Source of the DNA: Nioella sp964229645
GTDB lineage: Bacteria; Pseudomonadota; Alphaproteobacteria; Rhodobacterales; Rhodobacteraceae
Reading direction: 5' to 3'
Length of the DNA stretch: 64,000 bases
NCBI RefSeq assembly: GCF_964229645.1
Contig: NZ_CAXREX010000163.1
Location: 11,265-75,264 of the forward strand
Positions 15,547 through 24,966 of the stretch are shown one piece after another. A program made the position numbers and the translations under genes. Within the stretch, counting starts at the first letter, position 1, and every line of letters starts with the position of its first letter. The notes below the pieces were generated by a model, which saw nothing but the letters and a program-made list of their open reading frames with translations, was not told the DNA's origin and searched no databases.

Positions 15547-18153
15547 TCAGTAAAGCCCGCCCGATGTCAGCTGGCCGAAGCCGGTGCCAAGCGGCACGCG
15601 CGCCGTGCCCCCGGTCGAGGTCTCGACCGTGCTGTCCTCGGGCGTCAGCACGCCGCCATCGACAAGCTCGCCATTGCCGGATGGATCTTCGCCTCGGGCG
15701 AACATGGGCAGGTTGGTGCCCATTCCGAAGCCCCCGTCGATGATCGAGAGCATGCCGAAGAACGGCTCTTCGCCGTCACGGAAATATTCCATCACAACAT
15801 CGGGTCCATTTGCGCCCTGCTCCAGACGCTGGCCGGAATAGCGGTCGATCGGGTAGAAATGCCCGCCCGACGGCACCTGGAATTCGCCGGCACCGTATTC
15901 GTCGATGGCCTCGCGCATGAATTCCGCGAAGACCGGACCGCAGGTATTGCCGCCATAGACGCCGCGCCCAAGGGTGCGGGGGTTGTCAAAGCCGATGTAG
16001 CAGCCGGCCACGATGGTATTCGTGAAACCCACGAACCACACGTCGCGCGCATCGTTGGTGGTCCCGGTCTTGCCAGCCACGGGCACGCCAAGCCCGGCAT
16101 TGCCCACGGACCCGGCAGCGGTGCCGCGCTGGACCACGCCGCGCATCATCGAGGTGATCTGGTAGGCGGTAATCGGGTCGATCACCTGTTCGCGGTTCGA
16201 GACGATCCGGGGCGCATGACCGGGCTCCAGCGAGGCCAGCAGGCAATCTTGGCAAATCCGCTGGTCATGGCGATAGATCGTGTTCCCGAACCGGTCCTGC
16301 ACCCGGTCGACCAGCGTTGGTTCCACCCGCTCGCCGCCCTTGGCAAACATCGCGTAGGCCGCGACGATCCGGTAAAGCGTCGTCTCCTGGGCGCCGAGCG
16401 AATTGGCGAGGTAGGGCTGCAAGTCATCATAGACCCCGAAGCGTTCGGCATAGCGGGCCACGGTTTCCATTCCCAGGTCCTGGGCCAGGCGCACCGTCAT
16501 CAGGTTGCGTGACTGTTCGATTCCGGTGCGCAAAGGGGCCGGTCCGTAGAATTCGTTCGATGCGTTGGTCGGACGCCAGATGCCCTCGCCCGTGTCGACT
16601 TCGATCGGTGCGTCGATCACGATCGTGTTCGGGCTGTAGCCGCTGTCGAGCGCCGAGGCGTAGACGAAGGGCTTGAAGACCGAACCCGGCTGGCGCGTGG
16701 CTTGCGTGGCGCGGTTGAACGAACTGTGCTGGTAGGAAAAGCCCCCCTGGATCGCCAGGACCCGGCCCGTGTTCACGTCCATCGCCATGAAGCCGCCCTG
16801 CACCTCGGGGATCTGGCGCAGGGACCAGCGGTCGAACTCGCCCGCGTTGTCGGTGAGCGCGCGCACATGGATCACGTCACCCACATCGAGCAGGTCGCCC
16901 GCGACGCGGGCGGTGTCCCCCCGGTTGCCCTCGGTATCCACCGGGCGTGCCCATGTCACGTCTTCGGGCGCGATGAAATGGCCGTCCTCGTCGTTTTCAA
17001 TACCCTCGATCCCGATCCGGGCATGGGTATTGCCAACCTCGAGCACCACGGCCGCGTGCCAGCCGTCGATGTCGCGTGGGAAGGTCACTTCGGCCAGCAG
17101 GTCTCGCCAGCCTTCGCCCTCGGCCGCGGCCAGCGCGTCAGGGTCGATTGTCGCCAGCGGATCGCGCCACAGGCCCCGCTCACGGTCATAGCGCTCCAGC
17201 GCCCGGCGCAGCGCGCGTTCGGCCGCCAGCTGCAGGCTTTCATCCATCGTCGCGCGCACGGTGTAGCCGCCCGAGAAGAATTCTTCTTCTCCGAAATTGC
17301 GGCTGAGCTGCCGGCGGATCTCATCGGAGAAGTAGTTTCGCGGTGGCAGTTGCGCTCGGAACGGCTCAAGGTGTCCGCCCTGCACGGTTTCCAGCGGCGC
17401 GGCCTGCGCCACCTCCATCTCCTCGCGAGAGATGTAGCCGTTTTCGAACATCTCGCGCAGCACGTAGTTGCGACGGCTGATCGCCCGGTCGTAATTGCGC
17501 ACAGGGTGCAGCTGCGACGGGGCCTGCGGAAGGGCCGCAAGATAGGCCGCCTGTTCGGGGCGCAGTTCGGACAGCGGCGTGTTGAAATAGGTCTGCGCCG
17601 CGGCGGCGACGCCATAGGAATTCTGGCCCAGAAAAATCTCGTTGAGATAGAGTTCCAGGATCCGTTCCTTGGACAGGGTGGTCTCGATCCGTGCTGCCAG
17701 GATGATCTCCCGGATCTTGCGCTCGATCGTGCGCGATCCGTCGAGAAGGAAGTTCTTCATCACCTGCTGCGTGATGGTCGACGCCCCGCGCACATCGCGC
17801 CCGCGCGAACGCACCGCCTCGATGAAGGCTGCCGCGATGGCGCGCGGGTCGTAGCCGCCATGTTCCCAGAAATTGCGGTCCTCCGCGCTGACGAAGGCGT
17901 TGGCGACCACATCGGGGATTTCCTCGTAAGAGGCGAAGATCCGGCGCTCGGCGGCAAACTCGTCCATGATCTGCCCGTCACGGGTGTAGATCCGGCTGAT
18001 CGTGGCGGGCGAATATTGCGCAAGCGTTTCATGGTCGGGCAGATCGCGGGCGTAGGAATAGACCACGCCGCCAGCCAGAAGCGCCCCCATGACAAGGCCA
18101 TTGGTCAGGAAGGTAAAAATCCCCCCGAAAAACGAAAAAATGAATCGGATCAT
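15547..18153 (-). CDS. mrcA: Penicillin-binding protein 1A (bifunctional transglycosylase/transpeptidase)
   Basis: A class A PBP of 868 residues that polymerises and cross-links peptidoglycan. An N-terminal membrane anchor (about residues 15-35) is followed by the GT51 domain with catalytic Glu91 in EDRNFWEHGG and the GASTITQQ and KERILELYLNEIFLG motifs. The transpeptidase domain has the serine nucleophile in SVFK (491-494), the SRN motif (548-550) and KTGT (695-698). A region between the two (about 300-440) holds an OB-like insert as in PBP1a. The tail after about residue 760 is Gly-rich and low in complexity. It is divergent from the methyltransferase gene. Confidence 0.95.
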   Translation of the reverse strand: MIRFIFSFFGGIFTFLTNGLVMGALLAGGVVYSYARDLPDHETLAQYSPATISRIYTRDGQIMDEFAAERRIFASYEEIPDVVANAFVSAEDRNFWEHGGYDPRAIAAAFIEAVRSRGRDVRGASTITQQVMKNFLLDGSRTIERKIREIILAARIETTLSKERILELYLNEIFLGQNSYGVAAAAQTYFNTPLSELRPEQAAYLAALPQAPSQLHPVRNYDRAISRRNYVLREMFENGYISREEMEVAQAAPLETVQGGHLEPFRAQLPPRNYFSDEIRRQLSRNFGEEEFFSGGYTVRATMDESLQLAAERALRRALERYDRERGLWRDPLATIDPDALAAAEGEGWRDLLAEVTFPRDIDGWHAAVVLEVGNTHARIGIEGIENDEDGHFIAPEDVTWARPVDTEGNRGDTARVAGDLLDVGDVIHVRALTDNAGEFDRWSLRQIPEVQGGFMAMDVNTGRVLAIQGGFSYQHSSFNRATQATRQPGSVFKPFVYASALDSGYSPNTIVIDAPIEVDTGEGIWRPTNASNEFYGPAPLRTGIEQSRNLMTVRLAQDLGMETVARYAERFGVYDDLQPYLANSLGAQETTLYRIVAAYAMFAKGGERVEPTLVDRVQDRFGNTIYRHDQRICQDCLLASLEPGHAPRIVSNREQVIDPITAYQITSMMRGVVQRGTAAGSVGNAGLGVPVAGKTGTTNDARDVWFVGFTNTIVAGCYIGFDNPRTLGRGVYGGNTCGPVFAEFMREAIDEYGAGEFQVPSGGHFYPIDRYSGQRLEQGANGPDVVMEYFRDGEEPFFGMLSIIDGGFGMGTNLPMFARGEDPSGNGELVDGGVLTPEDSTVETSTGGTARVPLGTGFGQLTSGGLY

Positions 18154-18284
18154 GCCCGCGACTCCAATGGCGTTCTCGCCTTATAGGCGGCACCGCCGAC
18201 AGGGTCAAAAGCCCCGCGATCACAACGGCGGGAAATCGCGCCTTTTCCGGTTGCACCCATCCCTGCCCTGACCACACTGGGCGC

Positions 18285-18905
18285 ATGGATTTCGATGACA
18301 TTCTTCCAGCCTATGACCGGGTTGCCGACCACTGGGCCGCCACGCGTGACCGGTCCCTGTTCGAGAAAGCCGCGCTACAGGCCGCGCTTGCGGGCCAGTT
18401 GGGCGCGCGCGTGCTTGATCTTGGATGCGGCACCGGCTTGCCAATCGCCGAGTGGTTCGCGCACCAGGGCTGCCTGGTCACGGGGGTGGATGGATCGGCC
18501 CCCATGTTGCGCTACTTTCGCACCAACCTGCCCGGCGCAGGGGCCGTTCATGCCGATATGCGCCGGATCGCCTTGAGGCAACGCTTCGATGTGATCCTTG
18601 GCTGGGACAGTTTCTTTCACCTCTCGAAACCCGATCAGCGCGCCATGTTTGCCGTCTTTGAAGCCCATGCCGCGCGCGGGGCCCGGCTTTTGCTGACGAC
18701 GGGGGATGCCGAGGGCGAACCGATGGGCCGGGTGGGCCAAGAGCCGGTCATTCACGCCAGCCTCTCGCCCGCAGCCTACCGGGATCTCTTCGCCGCTCAC
18801 GGGTTTCGCGTGCTCTGGTTCCGCCCCCGCGACGCGGAGTTCTGGGGCCGCTCCGTCTGGCTGGCCCGATATGAAGGCGATCAGCGCGCGGGCGGAATGG
18901 CGTAG
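18285..18905 (+). CDS. Class I SAM-dependent methyltransferase
   Basis: A 206-residue Rossmann-fold methyltransferase. Motif I is VLDLGCGTG (about residues 43-51), followed by an acidic residue after beta-2 (VTGVDGSAPML), an ADM block (VHADMRRI) and a DVILGWDSFFHL segment in place of motif IV. The substrate cannot be told; the sequence resembles the broad Methyltransf_25/11 group of small-molecule enzymes. The last 25 bp overlap the convergent thioesterase gene. Confidence 0.85.
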   Translation: MDFDDILPAYDRVADHWAATRDRSLFEKAALQAALAGQLGARVLDLGCGTGLPIAEWFAHQGCLVTGVDGSAPMLRYFRTNLPGAGAVHADMRRIALRQRFDVILGWDSFFHLSKPDQRAMFAVFEAHAARGARLLLTTGDAEGEPMGRVGQEPVIHASLSPAAYRDLFAAHGFRVLWFRPRDAEFWGRSVWLARYEGDQRAGGMA

Positions 18906-19303
18906 GTCATCGAGGCGCGGGCCACCGGCTCCGATCCGCCCTCGGAATAAAGCAGGCAATCCCCGACGGCCAGGCTGCGCCCCAGCTTCAACAGCCGTGC
19001 CTCGCAGATCAGATCCGTCCCCGCCGCCGGTTTGCGCATGAAATCCATCGCGATATTGGTGGTCACGCTCAATGCCTTGGGGCCGATCATGGCCAGCGTG
19101 GCAAGGTAGATCGAAACATCGGCCAGCGCGAACATCGACGGGCCGGACACGGTGCCACCGGGGCGCAGGTGCTGCTCGCCCACGTTGAGGCGCACCCGAA
19201 TGGCCATCTCCTCGACATGTTCGACGGTGAATTCATGCGCGACCTGCGGGAACTCTGCATCCAGAAATTCCGCCAGCGCTGATTTGTCCATGGCCAGTGC
19301 CAT
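18881..19303 (-). CDS. PaaI-family hotdog-fold thioesterase
   Basis: About 140 residues. The hotdog-fold signature is the segment GGTVSGPSMFALADVSIYLA, comparable with the GG(x)S..L.D...G.A motif of PaaI acyl-CoA thioesterases, followed by VTTNIAMDFMRKPAAGTDLICEARLLKLGRSLAVGDC. The usual Asp of the active site corresponds to the LADVS aspartate. The frame extends to 19357, but GGAGG lies 7 nt before the ATG at 19303 (MALAMDKSAL). It is divergent from an enoyl-CoA hydratase gene, so a role in acyl-CoA turnover is reasonable; the actual acyl-CoA is unknown. Confidence 0.85.
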   Translation of the reverse strand: MALAMDKSALAEFLDAEFPQVAHEFTVEHVEEMAIRVRLNVGEQHLRPGGTVSGPSMFALADVSIYLATLAMIGPKALSVTTNIAMDFMRKPAAGTDLICEARLLKLGRSLAVGDCLLYSEGGSEPVARASMTYAIPPAR

Positions 19304-19368
19304 TGCCCCTCCTCCGTGTTTCGCCCTAGCATTCCGGCGCTTGGAGGCGATTGGCAAGGGAGGGCCAT

Positions 19369-20178
19369 ATGTCGGACGCTACGTCACAAGAAATTCTCGT
19401 CCGAGAGGACCTGGGCCCGGTCACGCGGCTGACGCTGAACATGCCCGGCGCGCTCAATGCGCTGTCCGATGCCATGCTGGCGCGGCTGAACGCGGAATTC
19501 TCCAGCCTGATGGACGACCACGCCCAGAAAGTCGTGATCCTGCGCGGCGCCGGAAAGGCGTTTTGTGCCGGGCATGACCTCAAGGAAATGAAGGCCAAGC
19601 GCGATGCGCCCGACAAGGGGGCCGCCGCGCTGCGCGATCTCTTCGATCGCTGCGCCACCGTCATGCAGATGATCCCGCGCCTGCCGCAGCCGGTGATTGC
19701 CGAAGTGCACGGTATTGCCACGGCGGCGGGATGCCAGCTGGTGGCCAGCTGTGACATGGCCGTGGCTGCCGATGACACGCGCTTCGGCGTGAACGGCGTC
19801 AACATCGGTCTGTTCTGTTCGACCCCCATGGTGGCCCTCAGCCGCAACATCCCGCGCAAGCAGGCCTTCGAGATGCTGACCACGGGCCGGTTCATCCTGG
19901 CAGAGCGTGCCGTGGAACTGGGCCTGATCAACCGTTCTGTCCATTCCGACAAGTTGGAGACCGAGGTGATGGAGCTTGCCAAGACCGTCGCGGGCAAGCT
20001 TGGCAGCGCGGTTCGGATCGGCAAGCGGGCGTTTTACGACCAGATCCAGATGCCCCTGGACCAGGCCTATAACTTCACCGGCGCGGTCATGGTGGACAAC
20101 ATGCTCGATGACGACACCGCCGAAGGCATCGCGGCCTTCATCGACAAGCGCAAACCGTCCTGGTCAGCCGAGGAATAG
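19369..20178 (+). CDS. Enoyl-CoA hydratase/isomerase family protein
   Basis: A 269-residue crotonase-fold protein. The oxyanion-hole segments are FCAGHDLKEM (about residue 68) and the helix-starting GIATAAGCQLVASCDMAVA (about 118-136). The catalytic Glu of typical hydratases at the second segment is not obvious, because GCQL takes the place of GGGCEL, so isomerase, hydratase or another crotonase activity is possible. The ATG at 19369 is preceded by GGGAGG at 5 nt; the frame opens at a TTG 18 bp upstream. The thioesterase gene is divergent 65 bp away. A terminator lies 56 bp downstream. Confidence 0.88.
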   Translation: MSDATSQEILVREDLGPVTRLTLNMPGALNALSDAMLARLNAEFSSLMDDHAQKVVILRGAGKAFCAGHDLKEMKAKRDAPDKGAAALRDLFDRCATVMQMIPRLPQPVIAEVHGIATAAGCQLVASCDMAVAADDTRFGVNGVNIGLFCSTPMVALSRNIPRKQAFEMLTTGRFILAERAVELGLINRSVHSDKLETEVMELAKTVAGKLGSAVRIGKRAFYDQIQMPLDQAYNFTGAVMVDNMLDDDTAEGIAAFIDKRKPSWSAEE

Positions 20179-20233
20179 TGCCGGGCACGCAGGCCTGAAG
20201 CCATGACGCAACACCGGTGGTCTTGAAACTGCA

Positions 20234-20264
20234 GGCGGGTGGACGCTCCACCTGCCCTCTTTTT
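20234..20264 (+). terminator. Intrinsic terminator after the enoyl-CoA hydratase gene
   Basis: GGCGGGTGGA (20234-20243) pairs with TCCACCTGCC (20247-20256), with one G-T pair and a CGC loop, followed by CTCTTTTT. Confidence 0.8.
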
Positions 20265-20324
20265 GTCTTTCGACACGATAGTAAGCATTAACCCGGCCCG
20301 CCCGGGACGAGCACGAGTAAACCC

Positions 20325-20936
20325 ATGTTTCGCAAGTCCATTCTCGCCGCAGTCGCGGCCTTGCCCCTTTCCGCATATTCCGCTTCCGCTCAGGACTCAG
20401 GCTTCGCCTTCGACGGCGCCTTTATCGACCTCGGCTTTCACAACACTCTCGATCCTTTCGGGGATCAGGCCGACCGTTTCTTCACCGGCGCCGGGGCGTA
20501 TATGCTGACACCCCGCGTCGGGGTTCAGCTTGGCTTCCAGCATATTCGAGATCACTCGAACGAGGGCGTATTCCAGAGTATCGGCCTGTTCGAAGCGGAT
20601 GGCCTTCAGGCCCACCTCTTCTACGACCCGACCGACGACACCCGCGTTGGTGTTTTCTATTCTTATGAAACCTTCGACAGCCGGGACGAGATTTCCATCC
20701 TCGGCATCGAAGGCGTCTGGACCCCGGAGCGTGGCCGGCTGGAAGGGCGTTTGGGCTTTTTCGAGGATCCCATGGGCACCGGTGCGACCCAGGGGGAGAT
20801 CCTGGCAAGCGCGGACCTCTTTGGCGGGCTGGACCTGGTCGGAGAGTTCATCTTCTTCGATTGCGACGACGGATCGCTCTTCCAGAATTTCATGGCGGGT
20901 CTTGCCTATGATGTCACCCCGCGGAACCGTGTCTAA
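20325..20936 (+). CDS. Outer-membrane beta-barrel-like protein, probably truncated by a nonsense codon
   Basis: 203 residues with a clear signal peptide (MFRKSILAAVAALPLSAYSASA, cut about after residue 22). The mature part alternates hydrophobic and polar residues with aromatic and glycine positions (VGVQLGFQHI, LQAHLFYDPTDDTRVGVFYSYETF, GRLEGRLGFF), like a small outer-membrane barrel. The family is not recognised. The frame ends at TAA 20934-20936, yet the same frame runs on without another stop to TGA 21069-21071 and encodes what looks like the last strand. The gene therefore seems interrupted by a single nonsense mutation, unless the TAA is read through or is a sequencing error. Confidence 0.65.
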   Translation: MFRKSILAAVAALPLSAYSASAQDSGFAFDGAFIDLGFHNTLDPFGDQADRFFTGAGAYMLTPRVGVQLGFQHIRDHSNEGVFQSIGLFEADGLQAHLFYDPTDDTRVGVFYSYETFDSRDEISILGIEGVWTPERGRLEGRLGFFEDPMGTGATQGEILASADLFGGLDLVGEFIFFDCDDGSLFQNFMAGLAYDVTPRNRV

Positions 20937-21071
20937 GCGATGTTTGGCAGTTCGCGCAGCGATCTTCCCGGTAGCCCGACCTCGTCGGTCGATCTCTTCC
21001 AGTTTGGCTACATGCTGACTTTCGGCGGTTCGTCCGAGGACTCTCGCGTGTTCCGCTACAGCGCCAACTGA
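20937..21071 (+). pseudogene. In-frame 3' remainder of the outer-membrane protein gene
   Basis: After the TAA the frame encodes 44 residues including the amphipathic strand DLFQFGYMLTFGG and ends SRVFRYSAN before TGA. That TGA, not the TAA, sits in the hairpin shared with the convergent MFS gene, which supports this being the original gene end. Confidence 0.6.
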
Positions 21072-21089
21072 TCCCCGTGGCGGATCAGT
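21067..21089. terminator. Hairpin spanning two convergent stop codons
   Basis: ACTGATCC (21067-21074) and GGATCAGT (21082-21089) form a perfect 8-bp stem with a 7-nt loop. It contains the distal TGA of the outer-membrane gene and the TGA of the convergent MFS gene. There is no T-run, so termination efficiency is uncertain. Confidence 0.5.
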
Positions 21090-22275
21090 CCTGCTGACCG
21101 GCCAGTCGCCAGGCCAGCAGACTGGACAGGCCTATCAGGCCAGCTGACAAGGCGATCAGGCCCGGCACATGGGCATGGTCCAGAACGAAGGCTCCGACAA
21201 CCGGGGCCGCTGCCCCGGCCAGCAGGGCCGGGATCTGGATCGTGCCCGCGATGGCGCCATAGCCCGCCGGGCCCAGAACCTCGGAAATCAGAACGGGGCG
21301 CAGGATCGTCATCACCCCGATGGCGGCCCCCTGGATCGCGGTGAAGCCGAAGATGAGCCAGGGCGACAGCCCCGCCAGCCAAAGGGCGGCCGTGCCCGCC
21401 AGCATGGCGACGAAGGTCACGCGCGTGGCAGCAGCGGTTCCGATCCGTGCCTCGAACCGCATCAGGACCAGCCGGCCTGCCACCTGGGCGGGGCCGACGG
21501 TCGACGCCGCGAAGACCGCCAGCGCCTCGCCTGCCCCCTGCTCGACGAAGATGGGCACCGCGTAGCTGATCAGCATCCAGTGATTGAGCGCGACAAGCGC
21601 GAAGACAAGCGCCAGCAGCCAGAACGTTCCGGCCCGCATGGCCCGTGACAGCGCGCCCTTGTCGGCCTCGCGCTGGTCCGGCTCGCCCTCTACGCGGCGA
21701 AGCATCCGCCCTGCCAGCGCAAAGATCGGCACCAGGACAAACGCCATGACGCCTGCCGCCACCCAGACCGCGCCGCGCCAGCCGATCCAGGCGCTGAGCG
21801 CCGCGCCAGCGGGAAAGGCAATGGTCGAGGCAAAGCCCGCCACAAGCGTCACCCGCACGATGGCGGCCCGGGCATGGGGGCCAAGGCGGCGGATCAGGAA
21901 GGCAAAGCAGGTTTCATAAAGCGTGACAGACTGCGCCAGCCCGATGACGGCCCAGGCCAGCAGATAGGCGCCCTGGCTCTGGCTGGTGGCCAGAAGGACC
22001 AGCGCCCCCGCCCCGATGACAGAGCCAGCCACCATCGCCTCGGGCCCCTTGCCCAGGTCGACCAGCCGCCCGGCAAAGGGGGCCAACGCGGCCGAGATCA
22101 CGATGGCGATGAAAGGCCCCGTCGCCAGCAGCGAGCGGGGCCAGTGCAGATCGGCCTCCCAGCTCAGGATCAGGGCCGCGAAGATGTAGTAGAGGCAGGC
22201 GTAGCTCAGCGTCTGCCCGACCGCCAGCATCCAGACGGCAGGCCCGCGCGCGGCCAGGTCGGGCCGCGCACGCAT
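21085..22275 (-). CDS. MFS transporter
   Basis: About 396 residues with 12 predicted transmembrane segments. Two halves are visible, the second beginning at about LSRAMRAGTFWLLALVFALVALNHWML. The first has the ATGPFIAIVISAALAPFAGRLVDLGKGPEAM loop with the MFS signature. No substrate is recognised; the pattern recalls the monocarboxylate-porter-like (OFA) group. The ATG at 22275 starts one base after the stop of the carboxypeptidase gene (TAG-G-ATG), so the genes are surely cotranscribed. The longer frame to 22392 is out-of-frame carboxypeptidase sequence and is not part of the protein. Confidence 0.87.
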   Translation of the reverse strand: MRARPDLAARGPAVWMLAVGQTLSYACLYYIFAALILSWEADLHWPRSLLATGPFIAIVISAALAPFAGRLVDLGKGPEAMVAGSVIGAGALVLLATSQSQGAYLLAWAVIGLAQSVTLYETCFAFLIRRLGPHARAAIVRVTLVAGFASTIAFPAGAALSAWIGWRGAVWVAAGVMAFVLVPIFALAGRMLRRVEGEPDQREADKGALSRAMRAGTFWLLALVFALVALNHWMLISYAVPIFVEQGAGEALAVFAASTVGPAQVAGRLVLMRFEARIGTAAATRVTFVAMLAGTAALWLAGLSPWLIFGFTAIQGAAIGVMTILRPVLISEVLGPAGYGAIAGTIQIPALLAGAAAPVVGAFVLDHAHVPGLIALSAGLIGLSSLLAWRLAGQQD

Positions 22276-22276
22276 C

Positions 22277-23749
22277 CTAGAGCCCGTAGATCGCGCCGAA
22301 CTTGGCGTCGAGGTAATCGAGCAGGGGCGCCTCGCTGACGGGCGCGCGGGCCGCCCGTTCCACCACGTCGCGCGGCTCGTAAAGCCCGCCATGGGTTTGC
22401 AGGTTGTCCTTCATCCAACCCGTCGCACCCCTCAGGTTGCCGACCGCCATCTGCGCATCCACGTCCGGCATGTCGGCGCGGAGCGCATTGAACAGGCAAC
22501 CGGCGTAGACATTGCCAAGCGTGTAGGTGGGGAAATAACCGAACAGCCCGACCGACCAGTGCACATCCTGCAACATCCCGTGCGAGGGCTTGTCTACGGC
22601 CACCCCGAAATCGGCCTCGAACCGATCGTTCCAGGCCAATTCCAGATCCGCCACCTGCAGATCACCCCGGATCAGTGCGCGTTCGAGGTCGAAGCGCAGC
22701 AGGATATGCAGGTTGTAATGCACCTCGTCGGCCTCGGTGCGGATATAGCCCGAGCGCACCCGATTTACGGCGGCATGAAACGCGTCTGCGTCCTTCAGGT
22801 TCAGATCCCCGAACGCGTCGCGCATGCGCCCGAAGAGCCAGCCGGTGAAGGCGCGGCTGCGGCCCATCTGGTTTTCGTAGGACCGGCTCTGGCTTTCATG
22901 CACGCCCATGGACACGCCCCCACCAAGCGCGGTCAGGAAATAGGCGTCGTCGACATGAAGCTCGTAGCAGGCGTGGCCCACCTCGTGGATGGTGGAATAG
23001 AGGCAGCCGAAGGGCTCGCTTTCATCCACCCGCGTGGTGATCCGCACATCCTGGCCAGAGCCCGAGCTGAAGGGATGCACCGCCTTGTCGATGCGGCCAT
23101 GGCTGAAATTGTAGCCGAAGACCTGGGCGATCTCGGTCGAGAGCGCCAGTTGAACCTGCTCTGCGAAATGCCCTTTCAGTGGTTCGGGGTCAAAGCCCGA
23201 GGACAGGATGCGCCCACGCAGATCGACCAGCCGCGGCCGCATGCGCGAAAAGAGCGCCTCGATCTCGGCCCCGGTGATCCCCGGTTCGTAATCCTGCAAG
23301 AGCGCGTCATAGGGGTCCGCATCGCCCGCGATGGCGGCAGCTTCCTCGCGCCGCAGGCGCAGGATCTCGGCCAGGGTCGGCAGGAAGGCGGCCACGTCCT
23401 CGCCCGCGCGCGCATCGGCCCAGATGCCCTGCGCCCGAGAGGTGGCCTTGGCCAGCGCCTTTGCCAGATCGGCGGGCACCTTGGTGGCGCGGTCATATTC
23501 ACGGCGGATGAGCCGCAGGTTGGCGCGACCCACCTCGTCGGCGGCCTCGGCGCTGGCCAGCCAGTCGCCCACGCGCGGATCGGTGCGGCGGGCATGCAGC
23601 ACGCTTTCCATCGCCGCCATTTCCTCGGACCGCTGCTCGGCCCCGCCCCGCGGCATCACGGTTTCCTGGTCCCAGCCAAGCCGGCCCATGACCTGCGCCA
23701 GCGCATGCGTGTCTTTCTGGTAGGCGATCAGTTCGTCATAGGCGGTCAT
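22277..23749 (-). CDS. M32 family carboxypeptidase (Taq type)
   Basis: A zinc metallocarboxypeptidase of 490 residues, the normal length for the M32 family, releasing C-terminal amino acids from peptides in the cytoplasm. The HEXXH zinc motif is IHEVGHACYELH at about residue 250. The third ligand probably lies in the SMGVHESQSRSYEN segment about 30 residues on. Other M32 blocks are DVRITTRVDE, the NLHILLRFDLER segment and PSHGMLQDVHWSVGLFGYFPTYTLGN. It begins one base after the ctaA stop. Confidence 0.95.
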   Translation of the reverse strand: MTAYDELIAYQKDTHALAQVMGRLGWDQETVMPRGGAEQRSEEMAAMESVLHARRTDPRVGDWLASAEAADEVGRANLRLIRREYDRATKVPADLAKALAKATSRAQGIWADARAGEDVAAFLPTLAEILRLRREEAAAIAGDADPYDALLQDYEPGITGAEIEALFSRMRPRLVDLRGRILSSGFDPEPLKGHFAEQVQLALSTEIAQVFGYNFSHGRIDKAVHPFSSGSGQDVRITTRVDESEPFGCLYSTIHEVGHACYELHVDDAYFLTALGGGVSMGVHESQSRSYENQMGRSRAFTGWLFGRMRDAFGDLNLKDADAFHAAVNRVRSGYIRTEADEVHYNLHILLRFDLERALIRGDLQVADLELAWNDRFEADFGVAVDKPSHGMLQDVHWSVGLFGYFPTYTLGNVYAGCLFNALRADMPDVDAQMAVGNLRGATGWMKDNLQTHGGLYEPRDVVERAARAPVSEAPLLDYLDAKFGAIYGL

Positions 23750-23750
23750 G

Positions 23751-24887
23751 TCAGGAGCCTCTTACGGATTGGGCAAAGGGATGCATGGCGGTGAACCGGG
23801 CGCGCAGGATCAGCACGATGGTCACGACCGCACCAAGCTGATGCAGCAGCGCCAGCGCAAGGGGCGAGGAATGCATGACGGTCACGATCCCAAGGACTGC
23901 TTGCACGAAGATCATGCTGGCCGCGACCTGCGCTGCGCCCTTGACGCTGCGGTTGGCCGATTTGCGCGCGGCCATCAGGAGGCCAATGGCCATGGCAACC
24001 AGCACGTATCCCACGATGCGATGGATGAATTGCACTGTGCCCGCGTTCTCGAAGAAGTTCCGCCACAGCGGCTCGATCTGCCACATGTCGGGCGGGGTAA
24101 ATCCGCCCGACATCAGCGGCCAGTCGGGGAACATGCGGCCCGCGTCGATACCTGCGACGAGCGCACCCAGAAGGATCTGCACGAAGGCCAGGTGCAAAAG
24201 CCCGGTGCTCATCCCCTTGATCTTGCCATCCGCGTTGCGCCGGGCCTGCATCAGCTCTGCCTCGTCGCGCGAAAGGCGCAGAACGAACCAGGCGATGATC
24301 GACAGGATCAGGAAGGCCAGCCCCAGATGCGTCGCAAGCCGGTAAGAAGCCACGTCGAGCATCCCTTCCTGCAATCCCGAATGCACCATCCACCAGCCGA
24401 TCGCGCCCTGAAGCCCGCCAAGCCCGCCCAGAAGCACGAAGCGTCCGCTCCAGCCCGTTGGCATCCGGCTCGTGGCCAGCATGAATGCAAACCCAAGCGC
24501 CCAGACCAGGCCCACGGTGCGGCCAAGCTGGCGATGGCCCCATTCCCACCAGTAGATGAACTGGAACTCCGCCAGGCTCATACCTGCGTTTTGCAGCCGG
24601 TATTCATCGGTCTGCTGGTAGGCTTCGAACTCGGCCTGCCAGTCGGCATCCGACAGGGGCGGCAGCGCGCCCGAGATCGGCGCCCATTCGGTGATGGACA
24701 GCCCCGAATCCGTGAGCCGCGTCAGCCCGCCAACGGCGATCATCGCCACGACCATGACGAAGAGCACCATCAACCAGGCCCTGGCGAAGCGCCGCCCCCT
24801 GCCCCGTCCGGCGCTGAGCGCGCCCGGCGTTGCCGCGGGTTTCTGCGTTTCGGTGACCTCTTCGAAGATGCTGCGCTTTTCGGCCAT
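23751..24887 (-). CDS. ctaA: Heme A synthase (CtaA/COX15)
   Basis: This 378-residue integral membrane enzyme oxidises heme O to heme A for aa3-type cytochrome oxidase. About eight transmembrane helices are visible. Conserved histidines occur in EWGHRQLGR, MVHSGLQ, ATHLGLAFL, QFIHRIVGY and LLHQLGAVV and correspond to heme-ligand positions. Length and pattern fit the COX15-like class common in alphaproteobacteria. It lies 79 bp downstream of the trmJ-like gene and one base before the M32 gene. Oxidase subunit genes are not in the window. Confidence 0.96.
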   Translation of the reverse strand: MAEKRSIFEEVTETQKPAATPGALSAGRGRGRRFARAWLMVLFVMVVAMIAVGGLTRLTDSGLSITEWAPISGALPPLSDADWQAEFEAYQQTDEYRLQNAGMSLAEFQFIYWWEWGHRQLGRTVGLVWALGFAFMLATSRMPTGWSGRFVLLGGLGGLQGAIGWWMVHSGLQEGMLDVASYRLATHLGLAFLILSIIAWFVLRLSRDEAELMQARRNADGKIKGMSTGLLHLAFVQILLGALVAGIDAGRMFPDWPLMSGGFTPPDMWQIEPLWRNFFENAGTVQFIHRIVGYVLVAMAIGLLMAARKSANRSVKGAAQVAASMIFVQAVLGIVTVMHSSPLALALLHQLGAVVTIVLILRARFTAMHPFAQSVRGS

Positions 24888-24966
24888 GCCTCGGGCTCCT
24901 TAACTCGTCCCGCCAGACCTAGCCCCGCCATGCATGGGGATCAAGCGCCACGGCAAAGCGTCGCGG

